NCBI GenBank assembly: GCA_046328115.1 | Contig: JAXLXE010000001.1 | Span: 3,124,622-3,188,621 of the forward strand | Reading direction: 5' to 3' | Source of the DNA: JAXLXE01 sp046328115 | GTDB lineage: Bacteria > Chloroflexota > UBA6077 > JACCZL01 | DNA length: 64,000 nucleotides | Shown: in pieces, positions 35,301 through 43,150 of the stretch | Layout of the letters: every line of letters begins with the position of its first letter | How positions within the stretch are numbered: the first letter of the stretch is position 1 | Made by a program: the position numbers and the translations under genes | Notes under the pieces: model-generated | What the model was told of the DNA's origin: nothing | The model's input: only the letters and a program-made list of their open reading frames with translations | Databases searched by the model: none

Positions 35301-36778
35301 CCGCCCTCAGAAACGACCTCGCCGATTCCATCGAAGCCCGCGCCAACACCCTCGATAGCCTGTCCCGCTTCGACGAGGCCCTCGCCGCCTACGACCACGC
35401 CCTCGCCATCCTCCGCCCACTCGCAGACGCCCCAGATGCTCCACCCGCCCTCAGAAACGACCTCGCCCGTACCCTGGCCAACCGCGCCAACACCCTCGAT
35501 AGCCTGTCCCGCTTCGACGAGGCCCTCGCCGCCTACGACCACGCCCTCGCCATCCTCCGCCCACTCGCAGACGCCCCAGATGCTCCACCCGCCCTCAGAA
35601 ACGACCTCGCCCGTACCCTGGCCAACCGCGCCAACACCCTCCAGCGCCTGTCCCGCTTCGACGAGGCCCTCGCCGCCTACGACCACGCCCTCGCCATCCG
35701 CCGCCCACTCGCAGACGCCCCAGATGCTCCACCCGCCCTCAGAAACGACCTCGCCCGTACCCTGGCCAACCGCGCCAACACCCTCCAGCGCCTGTCCCGC
35801 TTCGACGAGGCCCTCGCCGCCTACGACCACGCCCTCGCCATCCTCCGCCCACTCGCAGACGCCCCAGATGCTCCACCCGCCCTCAGAAACGACCTCGCCC
35901 GTACCCTGGCCAACCGCGCCAACACCCTCGATAGCCTGTCCCGCTTCGACGAGGCCCTCGCCGCCTACGACCACGCCCTCGCCATCCTCCGCCCACTCGC
36001 AGACGCCCCAGATGCTCCACCCGCCCTCAGAAACGACCTCGCCGATTCCATCGAAGCCCGCGCCAACACCCTCGATAGCCTGTCCCGCTTCGACGAGGCC
36101 CTCGCCGCCTACGACCACGCCCTCGCCATCCGCCGCCCACTCGCAGACGCCCCAGATGCTCCACCCGCCCTCAGAAACGACCTCGCCCGTACCCTGGCCA
36201 ACCGCGCCAACACCCTCGATAGCCTGGCGCGATACGAAGAAGCCGAAATTGACGCCGGAATCGCGATCTCCATCCGCCGCCGACTGGTCTCGGATGTTGG
36301 TGTGAAGGAGCTTCAAAGCGTCCTGGGAAACGCACTCAGGACCCGTGCCGAAGTACGACGAAAGCTTGGCGCTTTCGACGGTGCCGAGTCCGACATTGAC
36401 GAGGCGATCACGTGTCAGCGCACCGCGACCATCTCGGGCGACCCGGAGGCCACGGTTCGCCTCGCGGACGCCCTCGTTGAGCTCGCCAGGCTGCGACTCG
36501 CGCGGTCCGATCTCAGCGGCGTCGACGGATGGCTGAGTGACGCCGAACGCACGTACCAGCGCCTCCAGACGGATTACCCCGAGCGTGACTTTGCCGGCGA
36601 AATCGCGGACCTCACGCTGGCGCGCGGAGAGATCGAAGAGGCGCGCGCCAATGATGCCAACGCGATCAAGCTGTTTCAGAAGGCCCTGGCCTCGGCGCCC
36701 CCAAGCGCCCGTGAGCTCCGGCGGAGGGCAAGCGGGGCACTCGATCGCGCGACCGCCAAGTCACGCTCGCGGCCATAG
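32309..36778 (+). CDS. KGGVGR-type P-loop ATPase with 17-unit TPR array
   Basis: 1489 residues. The N-terminal ~260 residues are a MinD/ParA-like NTPase with the deviant Walker A FKGGVGRTT (Lys10, Arg15 where classical MinD has Lys), the VDFDLEAPGLSYL switch and the Walker B-like IIDSRTGLTDIGGVC, the hallmark of the KGGVGR subfamily. Residues ~300-475 are a helical linker. Residues 477-1292 are 17 near-identical 48-residue TPR-like units, followed by one diverged unit and ~150 helical residues. Soluble. Family members with TPRs occur in conflict and multicellularity-linked operons; the role here is unproven. The stop is 85 bases before the E2 gene. Confidence 0.9.
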   Translation: MRAITFYSFKGGVGRTTLATNVAALLAQSGQRVLIVDFDLEAPGLSYLDELQPRRGAPTPRGLAGLFADSWPDKSSRDVRDYCYGLDRFEGNLTVLGCGDIRGGGFFKDLAYLDREQFFRVTTRAGASGELGRSLYEDLRRQWARDFDYVIIDSRTGLTDIGGVCTRILPDHLVVVLTMNRQGIEGTRAVLRQVGRRNMLGDPIDRTVVVSMVPSPWSPTEIERGLRRVRNGLHLRRSRSAVLSVPLAAWLAIEEQPLLAVRRRSSLDDPVLLAYAAVGNRLRAANPTDIEYRLELAQEERDPASRRSHALALLATVADSVEISDRSLRVMSAAGRLVDSPSGDVVEDVRHWQRAVALTRRVLQRPMRDASHSALAPLLTQLRSRWLQLAQIAPLLDPGTSTLEQLGEAARFFQSIPASRRSPTTNEVLADVLAAQADVLVEARRFDDALNLHARSAEFYGIAHAAEPSSERARDLARTLANRANTLQRLSRFDEALAAYDHALAILRPLADAPDAPPALRNDLARTLANRANTLQRLSRFDEALAAYDHALAILRPLADAPDAPPALRNDLARTLANRANTLDSLSRFDEALAAYDHALAILRPLADAPDAPPALRNDLARTLANRANTLQRLSRFDEALAAYDHALAILRPLADAPDAPPALRNDLARTLANRANTLQRLSRFDEALAAYDHALAIRRPLADAPDAPPALRNDLADSIEARANTLDSLSRFDEALAAYDHALAILRPLADAPDAPPALRNDLARTLANRANTLQRLSRFDEALAAYDHALAILRPLADAPDAPPALRNDLARTLANRANTLDSLSRFDEALAAYDHALAILRPLADAPDAPPALRNDLARTLANRANTLQRLSRFDEALAAYDHALAILRPLADAPDAPPALRNDLARTLANRANTLDSLSRFDEALAAYDHALAILRPLADAPDAPPALRNDLARTLANRANTLQRLSRFDEALAAYDHALAIRRPLADAPDAPPALRNDLADSIEARANTLDSLSRFDEALAAYDHALAILRPLADAPDAPPALRNDLARTLANRANTLDSLSRFDEALAAYDHALAILRPLADAPDAPPALRNDLARTLANRANTLQRLSRFDEALAAYDHALAIRRPLADAPDAPPALRNDLARTLANRANTLQRLSRFDEALAAYDHALAILRPLADAPDAPPALRNDLARTLANRANTLDSLSRFDEALAAYDHALAILRPLADAPDAPPALRNDLADSIEARANTLDSLSRFDEALAAYDHALAIRRPLADAPDAPPALRNDLARTLANRANTLDSLARYEEAEIDAGIAISIRRRLVSDVGVKELQSVLGNALRTRAEVRRKLGAFDGAESDIDEAITCQRTATISGDPEATVRLADALVELARLRLARSDLSGVDGWLSDAERTYQRLQTDYPERDFAGEIADLTLARGEIEEARANDANAIKLFQKALASAPPSARELRRRASGALDRATAKSRSRP
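33737..36184 (+). repeat. 17 tandem 144-bp TPR-coding repeats
   Basis: Units begin every 144 bp from 33737 with GCC-CGT-ACC or GCC-GAT-TCC. Translated unit: A(RTLAN/DSIEA)RANTL(QR/DS)LSRFDEALAAYDHALAI, then (L/R)RPLADAPDAPPALRNDL. Only three two-state sites vary; synonymous positions elsewhere look unchanged. Coding A=RTLAN-QR-L, B=RTLAN-DS-L, C=RTLAN-QR-R, D=DSIEA-DS-L, E=DSIEA-DS-R, the order is A A B A C D A B A B C D B C A B E. An eighteenth, diverged unit starts at 36185. Confidence 0.95.
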
Positions 36779-36862
36779 ATCTCACGCCATCGTTCGACAC
36801 CTCCTCAGATTGTGGATTGGCGCTAGAATGGGCCGGGCCCAGCCGGGCCGAAGGGGTTTCTG

Positions 36863-38275
36863 ATGCCACACCAGGTGACCATGCCGATGCTGGGCCTGAC
36901 CATGGAAGAAGGCACCATCACTGAGTGGCTGAAGCGCGAAGGAGACGAGGTCAAGAAGGAAGAACCCCTCTTCGTTGTCGAGACCGATAAGTCAGCCGTG
37001 GAGGTCGGTGCGCCGGCCACCGGCGTGCTCAGCCAGATCATCGTGCAGGTAGGCCAGACCGCCAGGGTCAGCGCGCCCATCGCCGTCATAGCCCAGCCCG
37101 GCGAGGCCGTCGCGCCTGCCGCGCCTGCCGCGCCCGTCGCACCCGCGCCGTCAGCGCCTCCCGCCGCGGCGCCCCCGCCCGCCGTATCGGCGGCGGCACC
37201 CGCCGCTCCTCCCGCCCCCGCGAGCGGCGGACTCCATCGAGTCTCGCCCCGCGCCCGGCGCGTCGCCCAGGAGCTCGGGGTGGATGTCTCTACCATCACC
37301 GGCACGGGGCCTGAGGGGCGGGTGGTCGAGAAGGACATCCGCGCCGCCGCCGCGGCCCCGGCAGCCGGCGGCCGGATCATCGCCTCGCCGCTGGCGCGCA
37401 AGCTCGCCTCCGAGCACGGCGTGGACCTGGCCCAGATCTCCGGCACCGGCCCCGGCGGACGCATCACCGAGAAGGACGTCACCGCGTACGTCGACGCCCG
37501 CGCCGTGCCCGTGGCGCCAGCGCCGCCTGCCGCCGTGGAGGCAGCCCCCGCGGCCGCGCCGGTCACCGCTGGCAGCTTCGAGCCGCTCAACCGCGTCCGC
37601 CGCATCACCGCCGAGCGCATGGCCGCCTCCTCCCGGTCGGTCGCCCGCGTCACCATGTTCGCCGAGGTGGACATGACCGAGGCCGTCCGCTTCCGCGGCC
37701 AGCTTGCCCCAGAATTCGAGCGCCGCCACGGCGTGCGCCTGGCCTACGACGCCATGATCGCCAAGGCGTGCGCAACCGCCCTGGCAGAGCATCCCCACGT
37801 CAACGCCCAGTGGCAGGAGGCCAGTGGCGCCCAGCCGGCCGGGCTGCGGCTCCAGGAGCACGTCAACGTGGGCGTGGCCGTCTCGTCCGACCAGGGGCTC
37901 CTGGTGGCCGTCATTCGCGACGCGGACAAGAAGTCGCTCTGGGAGGTCAATTCAGACCTGGCCGGCATCGTCGCCCGCGCCCGCGAGAACAAGGCCACCC
38001 CGGACGATCTGACCGGCGGCACGTTCACCGTCACCAACCTCGGCGGCTACGGTGTGGACTCCTTCACACCCATCGTCAATCCGCCGGAGTCCGCCATCCT
38101 CGCCGTGGGCCGGATCGCCAAGAAGCCGGCCGTAGTTGACGATCAGCTCGCCATCCGCGAGCTGATGACGCTGAGCCTGGCATTTGACCACCGGGTGGTG
38201 GATGGCGCGCCAGCGGCGCAGTTCCTACAACGAGTCGTGTCCATCCTCGAGTCGCCCTACATCTTGCTGGCGTAG
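36863..38275 (+). CDS. Dihydrolipoamide acyltransferase (E2) of a 2-oxo acid dehydrogenase
   Basis: 470 residues, AAGGGG before ATG; a TAGAAT -10-like box lies at 36824. Domains: lipoyl (residues 1-78, Lys in VETDKSAVEV), an Ala/Pro linker, two peripheral-subunit-binding domains (VSPRARRVAQELGVD at ~127 and ASPLARKLASEHGVD at ~173) and the catalytic trimer domain with HRVVDGAPAAQFL near the end (His and Asp of HxxxDG). It transfers acyl groups from lipoyl to CoA. Two PSBDs are less common than one. No E1 or E3 gene is adjacent, so it is an orphan E2 here. Confidence 0.93.
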   Translation: MPHQVTMPMLGLTMEEGTITEWLKREGDEVKKEEPLFVVETDKSAVEVGAPATGVLSQIIVQVGQTARVSAPIAVIAQPGEAVAPAAPAAPVAPAPSAPPAAAPPPAVSAAAPAAPPAPASGGLHRVSPRARRVAQELGVDVSTITGTGPEGRVVEKDIRAAAAAPAAGGRIIASPLARKLASEHGVDLAQISGTGPGGRITEKDVTAYVDARAVPVAPAPPAAVEAAPAAAPVTAGSFEPLNRVRRITAERMAASSRSVARVTMFAEVDMTEAVRFRGQLAPEFERRHGVRLAYDAMIAKACATALAEHPHVNAQWQEASGAQPAGLRLQEHVNVGVAVSSDQGLLVAVIRDADKKSLWEVNSDLAGIVARARENKATPDDLTGGTFTVTNLGGYGVDSFTPIVNPPESAILAVGRIAKKPAVVDDQLAIRELMTLSLAFDHRVVDGAPAAQFLQRVVSILESPYILLA

Positions 38276-38308
38276 GGCTCCTCGCCCACAAACACCCCGG
38301 AGGCAGCT

Positions 38309-39763
38309 ATGCCCGCCGCGAAGCGCGCCTTTGTCATGGTCTGGGACGGCATGCGCCCAGATCTGGTCTCGCCGGAGCTCACGCCCAATCTGGCGGCGCT
38401 GGGCGCGGCGGGCGTGCGCTTCCAGAAGAATCACGCCGTGTTCCCCACCGTCACCAGGATTAATTCGGCCTCGTTGTGGAGCGGGACGCTGCCCATCGCC
38501 CACGGCATCGTGGGCAACTCGCTGTACGCCCCCAAAGTAGACCCCACGGCGGCCATCTCCATCGGCGACCACCGCAGCATCTACAAGCTCATCGAGGCCC
38601 GCGGCGGGCGGCTGATCCCCACGGACACCGTGCCAGATCGGATCCACGCCGCGGGCGGCAAGACCGTGGTGGTGAGCACCGGCTCACCGGGTTCCGCCTT
38701 CCTCTGCCACCCCCGAGTGCGCGAGTGCGATGGCGATCGCGTCTACAACCAGGCAGTCATGCTGCCAGACGGCGCGCACGATGAGTTCCACGCCCGCACC
38801 GGCTCCAGGCCAGATCCCACCGTTCCGAACACCTCGGAGAACGCCCACTTCACCCGCGCCGCCGTGGAGTGGGTGCTCCCAGACCTGAACCCCACCCTGA
38901 TGACCTTCTGGCACACAGACCCAGACAAGACCCAGCACCACACCGGCTTCGGCAGCCCCCAGTCGCTCGAGTCCATCCGCGACGCGGATCGCCACCTCGG
39001 CGAGATGCTGGAGGCGTACGACCAGCTCGGCATCGCCCAGGAGACTGTGTTCGTGGTGGTGTCTGACCACGGATACTCCACCATCGACCCGGTGGTCAGC
39101 CTGGACGACGCGCTGTCCAGCTTTGGCCTGGCGGACGACGTGGCGGCGGGGCGGCTCGTGCTGTCTCCGAACGGCTTCACGGTGTTCGCCAACGTCACCA
39201 ACGGAGACGCCGACCTGGTCCGCCGCGCGGCCGAGGCCTTCATGGCCTGGGAGCACGCGGGTTCGGTGTTCACCGGCTCCCACGGTCGACCGGTAATCCA
39301 GGGCTCGTTGCCACTTGAGAGCGTCGGACTCGGTGGCGAGCTCGCGCCAGACGTGGCGTGCGCCATGGCCTGGGATCACGGCGAAAACGAGCACGGGCTC
39401 AAGGGACGCTCGGCCGGCGCCGACTCCAAGTACCTGGCCACCCACGGCGGGATCAGCCCGTGGGAGATCACCAACACCCTCATCATGGCTGGCCCCGGAC
39501 TGAAGCAGGGACTCGCGAGCAGCCTCCCCTCCGGAAACATTGACGTGGCGCCAACCCTGCTCCACCTGCTCGGGATCAGCCCGCCAGCCGGCCAGCACGG
39601 GCGTATCCTCACAGAGGCACTGGCGGACGGCCCAAATCCGGCGAGTATCTCCGCGGAGTCCCGCATCATCCGCGCCGCCCGACCCGGCTACCGCCAGGAG
39701 GCGCACTTCTCGTCCGTAGGCAACACCACCTACCTGGACTACGGGCAGGCCTGGCACGACTGA
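38309..39763 (+). CDS. Alkaline phosphatase-superfamily phosphodiesterase/pyrophosphatase
   Basis: 484 residues, CGGAGG before ATG. Type I phosphodiesterase marks: metal Asp in VMVWDGMRPDL, the Thr nucleophile region FPTVTRINSASL, FWHTDPDKTQHHTGF, VVVSDHGYSTID and the later THGGISPWE supplying metal ligands. No signal peptide is visible, so it is cytoplasmic or has an unrecognised export route. Likely hydrolyses a nucleotide or phosphonate ester. Lies 54 bases upstream of the phosphotriesterase-like gene. Confidence 0.88.
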   Translation: MPAAKRAFVMVWDGMRPDLVSPELTPNLAALGAAGVRFQKNHAVFPTVTRINSASLWSGTLPIAHGIVGNSLYAPKVDPTAAISIGDHRSIYKLIEARGGRLIPTDTVPDRIHAAGGKTVVVSTGSPGSAFLCHPRVRECDGDRVYNQAVMLPDGAHDEFHARTGSRPDPTVPNTSENAHFTRAAVEWVLPDLNPTLMTFWHTDPDKTQHHTGFGSPQSLESIRDADRHLGEMLEAYDQLGIAQETVFVVVSDHGYSTIDPVVSLDDALSSFGLADDVAAGRLVLSPNGFTVFANVTNGDADLVRRAAEAFMAWEHAGSVFTGSHGRPVIQGSLPLESVGLGGELAPDVACAMAWDHGENEHGLKGRSAGADSKYLATHGGISPWEITNTLIMAGPGLKQGLASSLPSGNIDVAPTLLHLLGISPPAGQHGRILTEALADGPNPASISAESRIIRAARPGYRQEAHFSSVGNTTYLDYGQAWHD

Positions 39764-39817
39764 CCCACCGGCTCGGGCAGTAAGCGCGATCGGTATCGGC
39801 GTGAAGGAGGGATACCA

Positions 39818-40741
39818 GTGGACGTCATGACGGTGCTCGGGCCGATCCCGTCGCGGGACATGGGCATCACCCTGCCCCACGAGCATCTCCAGTTCGACCT
39901 CTTCCGAATCACCCGCGATCGCAACGGGCGGTTCAACGCGAATGACATCCCGATGCTCGTTGACGAGCTGGCGCACTTCAAGCAAGCCGGCGGGCGGACG
40001 CTCGTGGAGCTCTCCAACCAGGGGCTCAGCCGCGACCCGGAAGCGCTGAAGCGCATCGCCACCGCGTCAGGGATCAACATCATCATGGGCAGCGGCTGGT
40101 ACCGCGAGCCGTACTACGACCACGCCTACATCCGCCGGGCCAGTGTCCGCCAGATAGCCGACGACATCGTGGACGAGATCGAACACGGCGTGGGCGGCAG
40201 CGGCGCCCGCCCCGGCATCATCGGCGAGATCGGGGCAGACCTGGACTACGTCTCACCCGCCGAGGAGCGCGTGTTCCGGGCCTCGGCAAAGGCGCACCTC
40301 CGGACCGGCCTCACCGTCACCACGCACGCGCTGGAGAGCCCCGTGGGCCTGCAGCAGCTAGACATCCTCCAGGAGGCGGGGATGGACCCGCGCCGGGTGA
40401 TCGTGGGGCACTGCGGAACCTGGATGGACCTGGACTACCACGAGGCGATCGCGCGGCGGGGTGCTTACGTTCAGTTTGACACCGTGCGCGGTACGTTCCC
40501 GTACGACGATGTCCAGATCGCGCGTGCCATCCGTCACCTCGTCCGGCTGGGCTTCCTGGAGCACGTGTTGATCTCTCACGACTGCTGTTACCGGACCCAT
40601 CTCACGGCCTATGGCGGGAACGGATACGGCCACATCTTGCGCTCGTTCGTGCCGGCGCTGCTGGAAGCAGGGCTCAGCCGCGAGCAAGTGGACACGATCA
40701 TCGTGGAGAATCCCCGCCGCGCGATCAGCGGCGAGCGGTAA
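39818..40741 (+). CDS. Phosphotriesterase-related (PHP/PLL-like) hydrolase
   Basis: 307 residues from GTG 39818, AAGGAGGG six bases upstream. TIM-barrel metal sites: the HxH pair in TLPHEHLQFD, a bridging position occupied by Glu (GIIGEIGADLDY) rather than the carboxylated Lys of true phosphotriesterases, His in TVTTHALE, His in IVGHCGTWMD and the Asp of LISHDCCY. This Glu variant matches the phosphotriesterase homology protein type. It is probably an esterase or lactonase; organophosphate hydrolysis should not be assumed. Confidence 0.88.
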   Translation: MDVMTVLGPIPSRDMGITLPHEHLQFDLFRITRDRNGRFNANDIPMLVDELAHFKQAGGRTLVELSNQGLSRDPEALKRIATASGINIIMGSGWYREPYYDHAYIRRASVRQIADDIVDEIEHGVGGSGARPGIIGEIGADLDYVSPAEERVFRASAKAHLRTGLTVTTHALESPVGLQQLDILQEAGMDPRRVIVGHCGTWMDLDYHEAIARRGAYVQFDTVRGTFPYDDVQIARAIRHLVRLGFLEHVLISHDCCYRTHLTAYGGNGYGHILRSFVPALLEAGLSREQVDTIIVENPRRAISGER

Positions 40742-40805
40742 GCGATCGGCACGGAGGGGCGAGAGCGCTTCCGAGACCTGAGACCTCCCAAGAAAGGACA
40801 CGAAG

Positions 40806-41606
40806 ATGGATCTCGAGCTGAGTGGAAAGCGTGCGCTGGTAACGGGCGGCAGCCGCGGCATCGGCAAGGCCATCGCCCTTGAGCTCGCCCGTGAGGGAGT
40901 GGACGTAGCGCTGGGTGCCCGCGACGCGGCATTGCTGGCCAGGTCCGCGGACGAGCTAGCTGAAGCCACGGGCCGCAAGATCGTGACCTGCCAGGTGGAC
41001 ACGGGGACTGACGACTCCGTGCGGGCCATGGTCAGCCGCGCCGCCGACGAGCTCGGAGGGCTGGATATCCTGGTGAACGCCGCCGCCATGCCCGGCGGCC
41101 AGGGCGCCCCACCGAAGCTGGCGGGGATCACCAGCGAGCTGTTCTGGGATGACGTCAACGTGAAGGTCATGGGCTACCTGCGCTGCGCGCGCGAGGCGGC
41201 GCCGCACATGATCAAGCAGGGGTGGGGCCGCATCATCAACATCAGCGGTCTGGCCGCTCGCTCAACCGGCTCCACCATCGGAAGCATCCGCAACGTCGGC
41301 GTGGCCGCCCTCACCAAGAACCTGGCGGACGAGCTAGGACCCCAGGGCATCAACGTCACCGTGGTCCATCCGGGACTCACGCGAACGGAGAAGTCGCCCG
41401 GGGTCATCGCGGCACGCGCCGCGGCGGCTGGAATCTCCGAGGAGGAGATGGAGCGGCGCATGTCCAGCGCCAATTCCGTAAAGCGGTTCATTGATGCCCG
41501 GGAGATCGCCTACGTCGTCACCTTCCTCGCCTCGCCCAGGTCCATCGCGATCAACGGCGATGCCATCGCAGCCGGCGGCGGCGCCCCGGGGGTGATCCAC
41601 TACTGA
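40806..41606 (+). CDS. SDR family oxidoreductase lacking the Tyr-Lys pair
   Basis: 266 residues. The N-terminus GKRALVTGGSRGIGKAIALE is the cofactor site, DILVNAAAMPG the NNAG equivalent, and IINISGLAARS carries the catalytic Ser. Where YxxxK is expected, before AALTKNLADELG, the sequence is GSIRN, so both Tyr and Lys are replaced (by Gly and Asn in my alignment). The C-terminus keeps the IAINGDAIAAGGG region. It may be a non-canonical reductase, lyase or binding protein. Downstream of the phosphotriesterase-like gene on the same strand, likely the same transcript. Confidence 0.88.
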   Translation: MDLELSGKRALVTGGSRGIGKAIALELAREGVDVALGARDAALLARSADELAEATGRKIVTCQVDTGTDDSVRAMVSRAADELGGLDILVNAAAMPGGQGAPPKLAGITSELFWDDVNVKVMGYLRCAREAAPHMIKQGWGRIINISGLAARSTGSTIGSIRNVGVAALTKNLADELGPQGINVTVVHPGLTRTEKSPGVIAARAAAAGISEEEMERRMSSANSVKRFIDAREIAYVVTFLASPRSIAINGDAIAAGGGAPGVIHY

Positions 41607-41758
41607 TCCGCGGCTGCCCCAGCCACACGTTCCGGACGCTACAACCCCCCACGACGGGACAACCATCCCCCGAGCCTCCACGGGACCCGACGTATGCTGA
41701 CAGCATCACTCGGTGCAGAGGTCGGCGCTACGCGCTGTCCTTGAGAAAGGGGCGAACT

Positions 41759-42037
41759 ATGCTGGGGGGAGCCATCAACCGTGAGACTAGTTGTCCGGGT
41801 TGTCACGGCTACGGTGCAATGCCCTGCGCCGCCTGTGACGGCACGGGCGAGACCGGAGCGCGGCGCCCACCCGCGGAACAGTCGGCACAGCAAACCGGCG
41901 CCACCGCTACCAGCGGCGCGGTCGGCGTGATCGCGGCCGCTCGTTGCCGAGACTGCCACGGAGACGGTGCTATGCGCTGCGCACTGTGCCACGGGAAAGG
42001 CAACCGGGGGAGGATCACGGCGTACGACGTCAGGTAG
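41759..42037 (+). CDS. Small DnaJ-type CxxCxGxG zinc-finger protein
   Basis: 92 residues from ATG 41759, GAAAGGGG six bases upstream. Four CxxCxGxG motifs are present: CPGCHGYG, CAACDGTG, CRDCHGDG and CALCHGKG, in two pairs separated by a ~40-residue Ala/Thr linker. The DnaJ zinc-binding domain also has four such motifs and two zincs, but there is no J domain. Possibly a redox or assembly chaperone. It is followed after 59 bases by a second small gene. Confidence 0.82.
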   Translation: MLGGAINRETSCPGCHGYGAMPCAACDGTGETGARRPPAEQSAQQTGATATSGAVGVIAAARCRDCHGDGAMRCALCHGKGNRGRITAYDVR

Positions 42038-42096
42038 CGGCGGAGGGGCGCTTCCGGATCGATGGAGCCGTCGAACAGACGGTCACGGAGGTTGAG

Positions 42097-42306
42097 ATGA
42101 GCGTTCAAGACCTCGAACACGTAGTGGACAGAATCCTCGACGATCAGCGATTTCGCGTTCAGGCCGAGCAATCCATCGAGTCGCTGTGCCTGGACTACGC
42201 GCTGAGCGAAGACGAGATCGCGGCGCTCCGGACCCGCGACAGGATGGCGTTGCTCGCCCTCGGGCTGGACGAATCCCGGGCCGAGCTGGCGGCGCATCTC
42301 ATCTAA
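42097..42306 (+). CDS. Small Nif11/NHLP-leader-like protein
   Basis: 69 residues from ATG 42097, GGAGG upstream; longer frames upstream overlap the zinc-finger gene out of frame and look non-coding. The helical LEHVVDRILDDQRFRVQAEQ, then ESLCLDYALSEDEIAALRTRD resembles the leader-like helices of Nif11, Os1348 and Franean1_4349-type small proteins (a short helix, 'fall' to a loop, then LSxxExxxL). It lacks a Cys/Ser/Thr-rich core and no maturation enzyme is adjacent, so a RiPP role is not supported. Function unknown. Confidence 0.6.
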   Translation: MSVQDLEHVVDRILDDQRFRVQAEQSIESLCLDYALSEDEIAALRTRDRMALLALGLDESRAELAAHLI

Positions 42307-42373
42307 CGTCCGCACAGAGTCCCCGCCCAGACAAGATCCAGGAGCGGGGCGACGGTCGGTTCTGCCAGGTGGC

Positions 42374-43054
42374 ATGATTCGGGCGAGTCCAGTTGAGCGG
42401 ACATCGCGGGCGCCGAGCTTGCCACTTCAGAATCGTGTAGCCCCCACGGGTGAGATCGTCGCCGTAGAAGCTCGCGGTACCTTGATGGGGAACCGCGGCT
42501 GTCTGGTGGACGCCTCCAGACGGCTCAGGCCGCGCCGCGCGCTCGGCCCTTCGAATCGAGCCTGGATCACCTGCGTGCTCGACTTCAAGGGACGCCGCCT
42601 GCCGCTGGCGGAGCCCGGACGGTACACCCAGCTCTTCTTTCTGGACGAAGCCACCGCCCTCGCCGCCGGACATCGTCCGTGCGGCTACTGCCGCCGCGAC
42701 GACTTCCGGCGGTTCAAAGCGATCTGGGTCCAGGCTAACCCAGAGTGCGGCCTGGACGCGGGCTGCCGAATTCCAGAGCTCGACGCGCGACTGTACGCCG
42801 ATCGAGTCACCACCGAAGGCAAGCAGGCCCGCTTCGATGCCAGCATCCAGGAGGTCCCGGACGGGGTGCTCCTCGACCACGCGGGCGTGCGTCTCTTGTG
42901 GTCTGGGCAGCTCTGGCTCTGGTCGCCCGGAGGCTACTCGGACCCACTACCCGCTCCCAGCAACGCCACCGTGTCAGTCTTGACCCCGCGTTCTACCGTC
43001 CGCGCCATCGCGCACGGGTACACTCCCGCTGTGCATTGGACCGCGGCGCATTGA
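42374..43054 (+). CDS. Conserved hypothetical protein with CxxC motif
   Basis: 226 residues. The pattern LPLQNRVAPTGEIVAVEARG, TLMGNRGCLVD, WITCVLDFKGR, LFFLDEATALAAGHRPCGYC and RRDDFRRFKAIW recalls a family of uncharacterised bacterial proteins that I know only as conserved hypotheticals. HRPCGYCRR with upstream Cys could bind zinc or act as an Ada-like metal centre. No signal peptide. Ordinary base composition for the window. Confidence 0.72.
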   Translation: MIRASPVERTSRAPSLPLQNRVAPTGEIVAVEARGTLMGNRGCLVDASRRLRPRRALGPSNRAWITCVLDFKGRRLPLAEPGRYTQLFFLDEATALAAGHRPCGYCRRDDFRRFKAIWVQANPECGLDAGCRIPELDARLYADRVTTEGKQARFDASIQEVPDGVLLDHAGVRLLWSGQLWLWSPGGYSDPLPAPSNATVSVLTPRSTVRAIAHGYTPAVHWTAAH

Positions 43055-43150
43055 ATCGCCGCCGCATCGTCGTCCTGTGCTAGGCTGATCATTCCACCGG
43101 GCAGTACGCCTCGCGCGTACAGCCTAACGGCCCGGTTGCGGGGGCGGTCA

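Noticed and set aside
33494..36316. A 940-residue minus-strand frame and an 817-residue plus-strand alternative frame across the TPR array
   Set aside because: A 144-bp repeat (divisible by three) keeps all non-stop frames open at once. Only the frame at 32309 has a P-loop domain and a start.
42097..42306. RiPP precursor peptide
   Set aside because: The sequence looks like a leader-type helix but has no Cys/Ser/Thr-rich core and no adjacent maturation or export gene.
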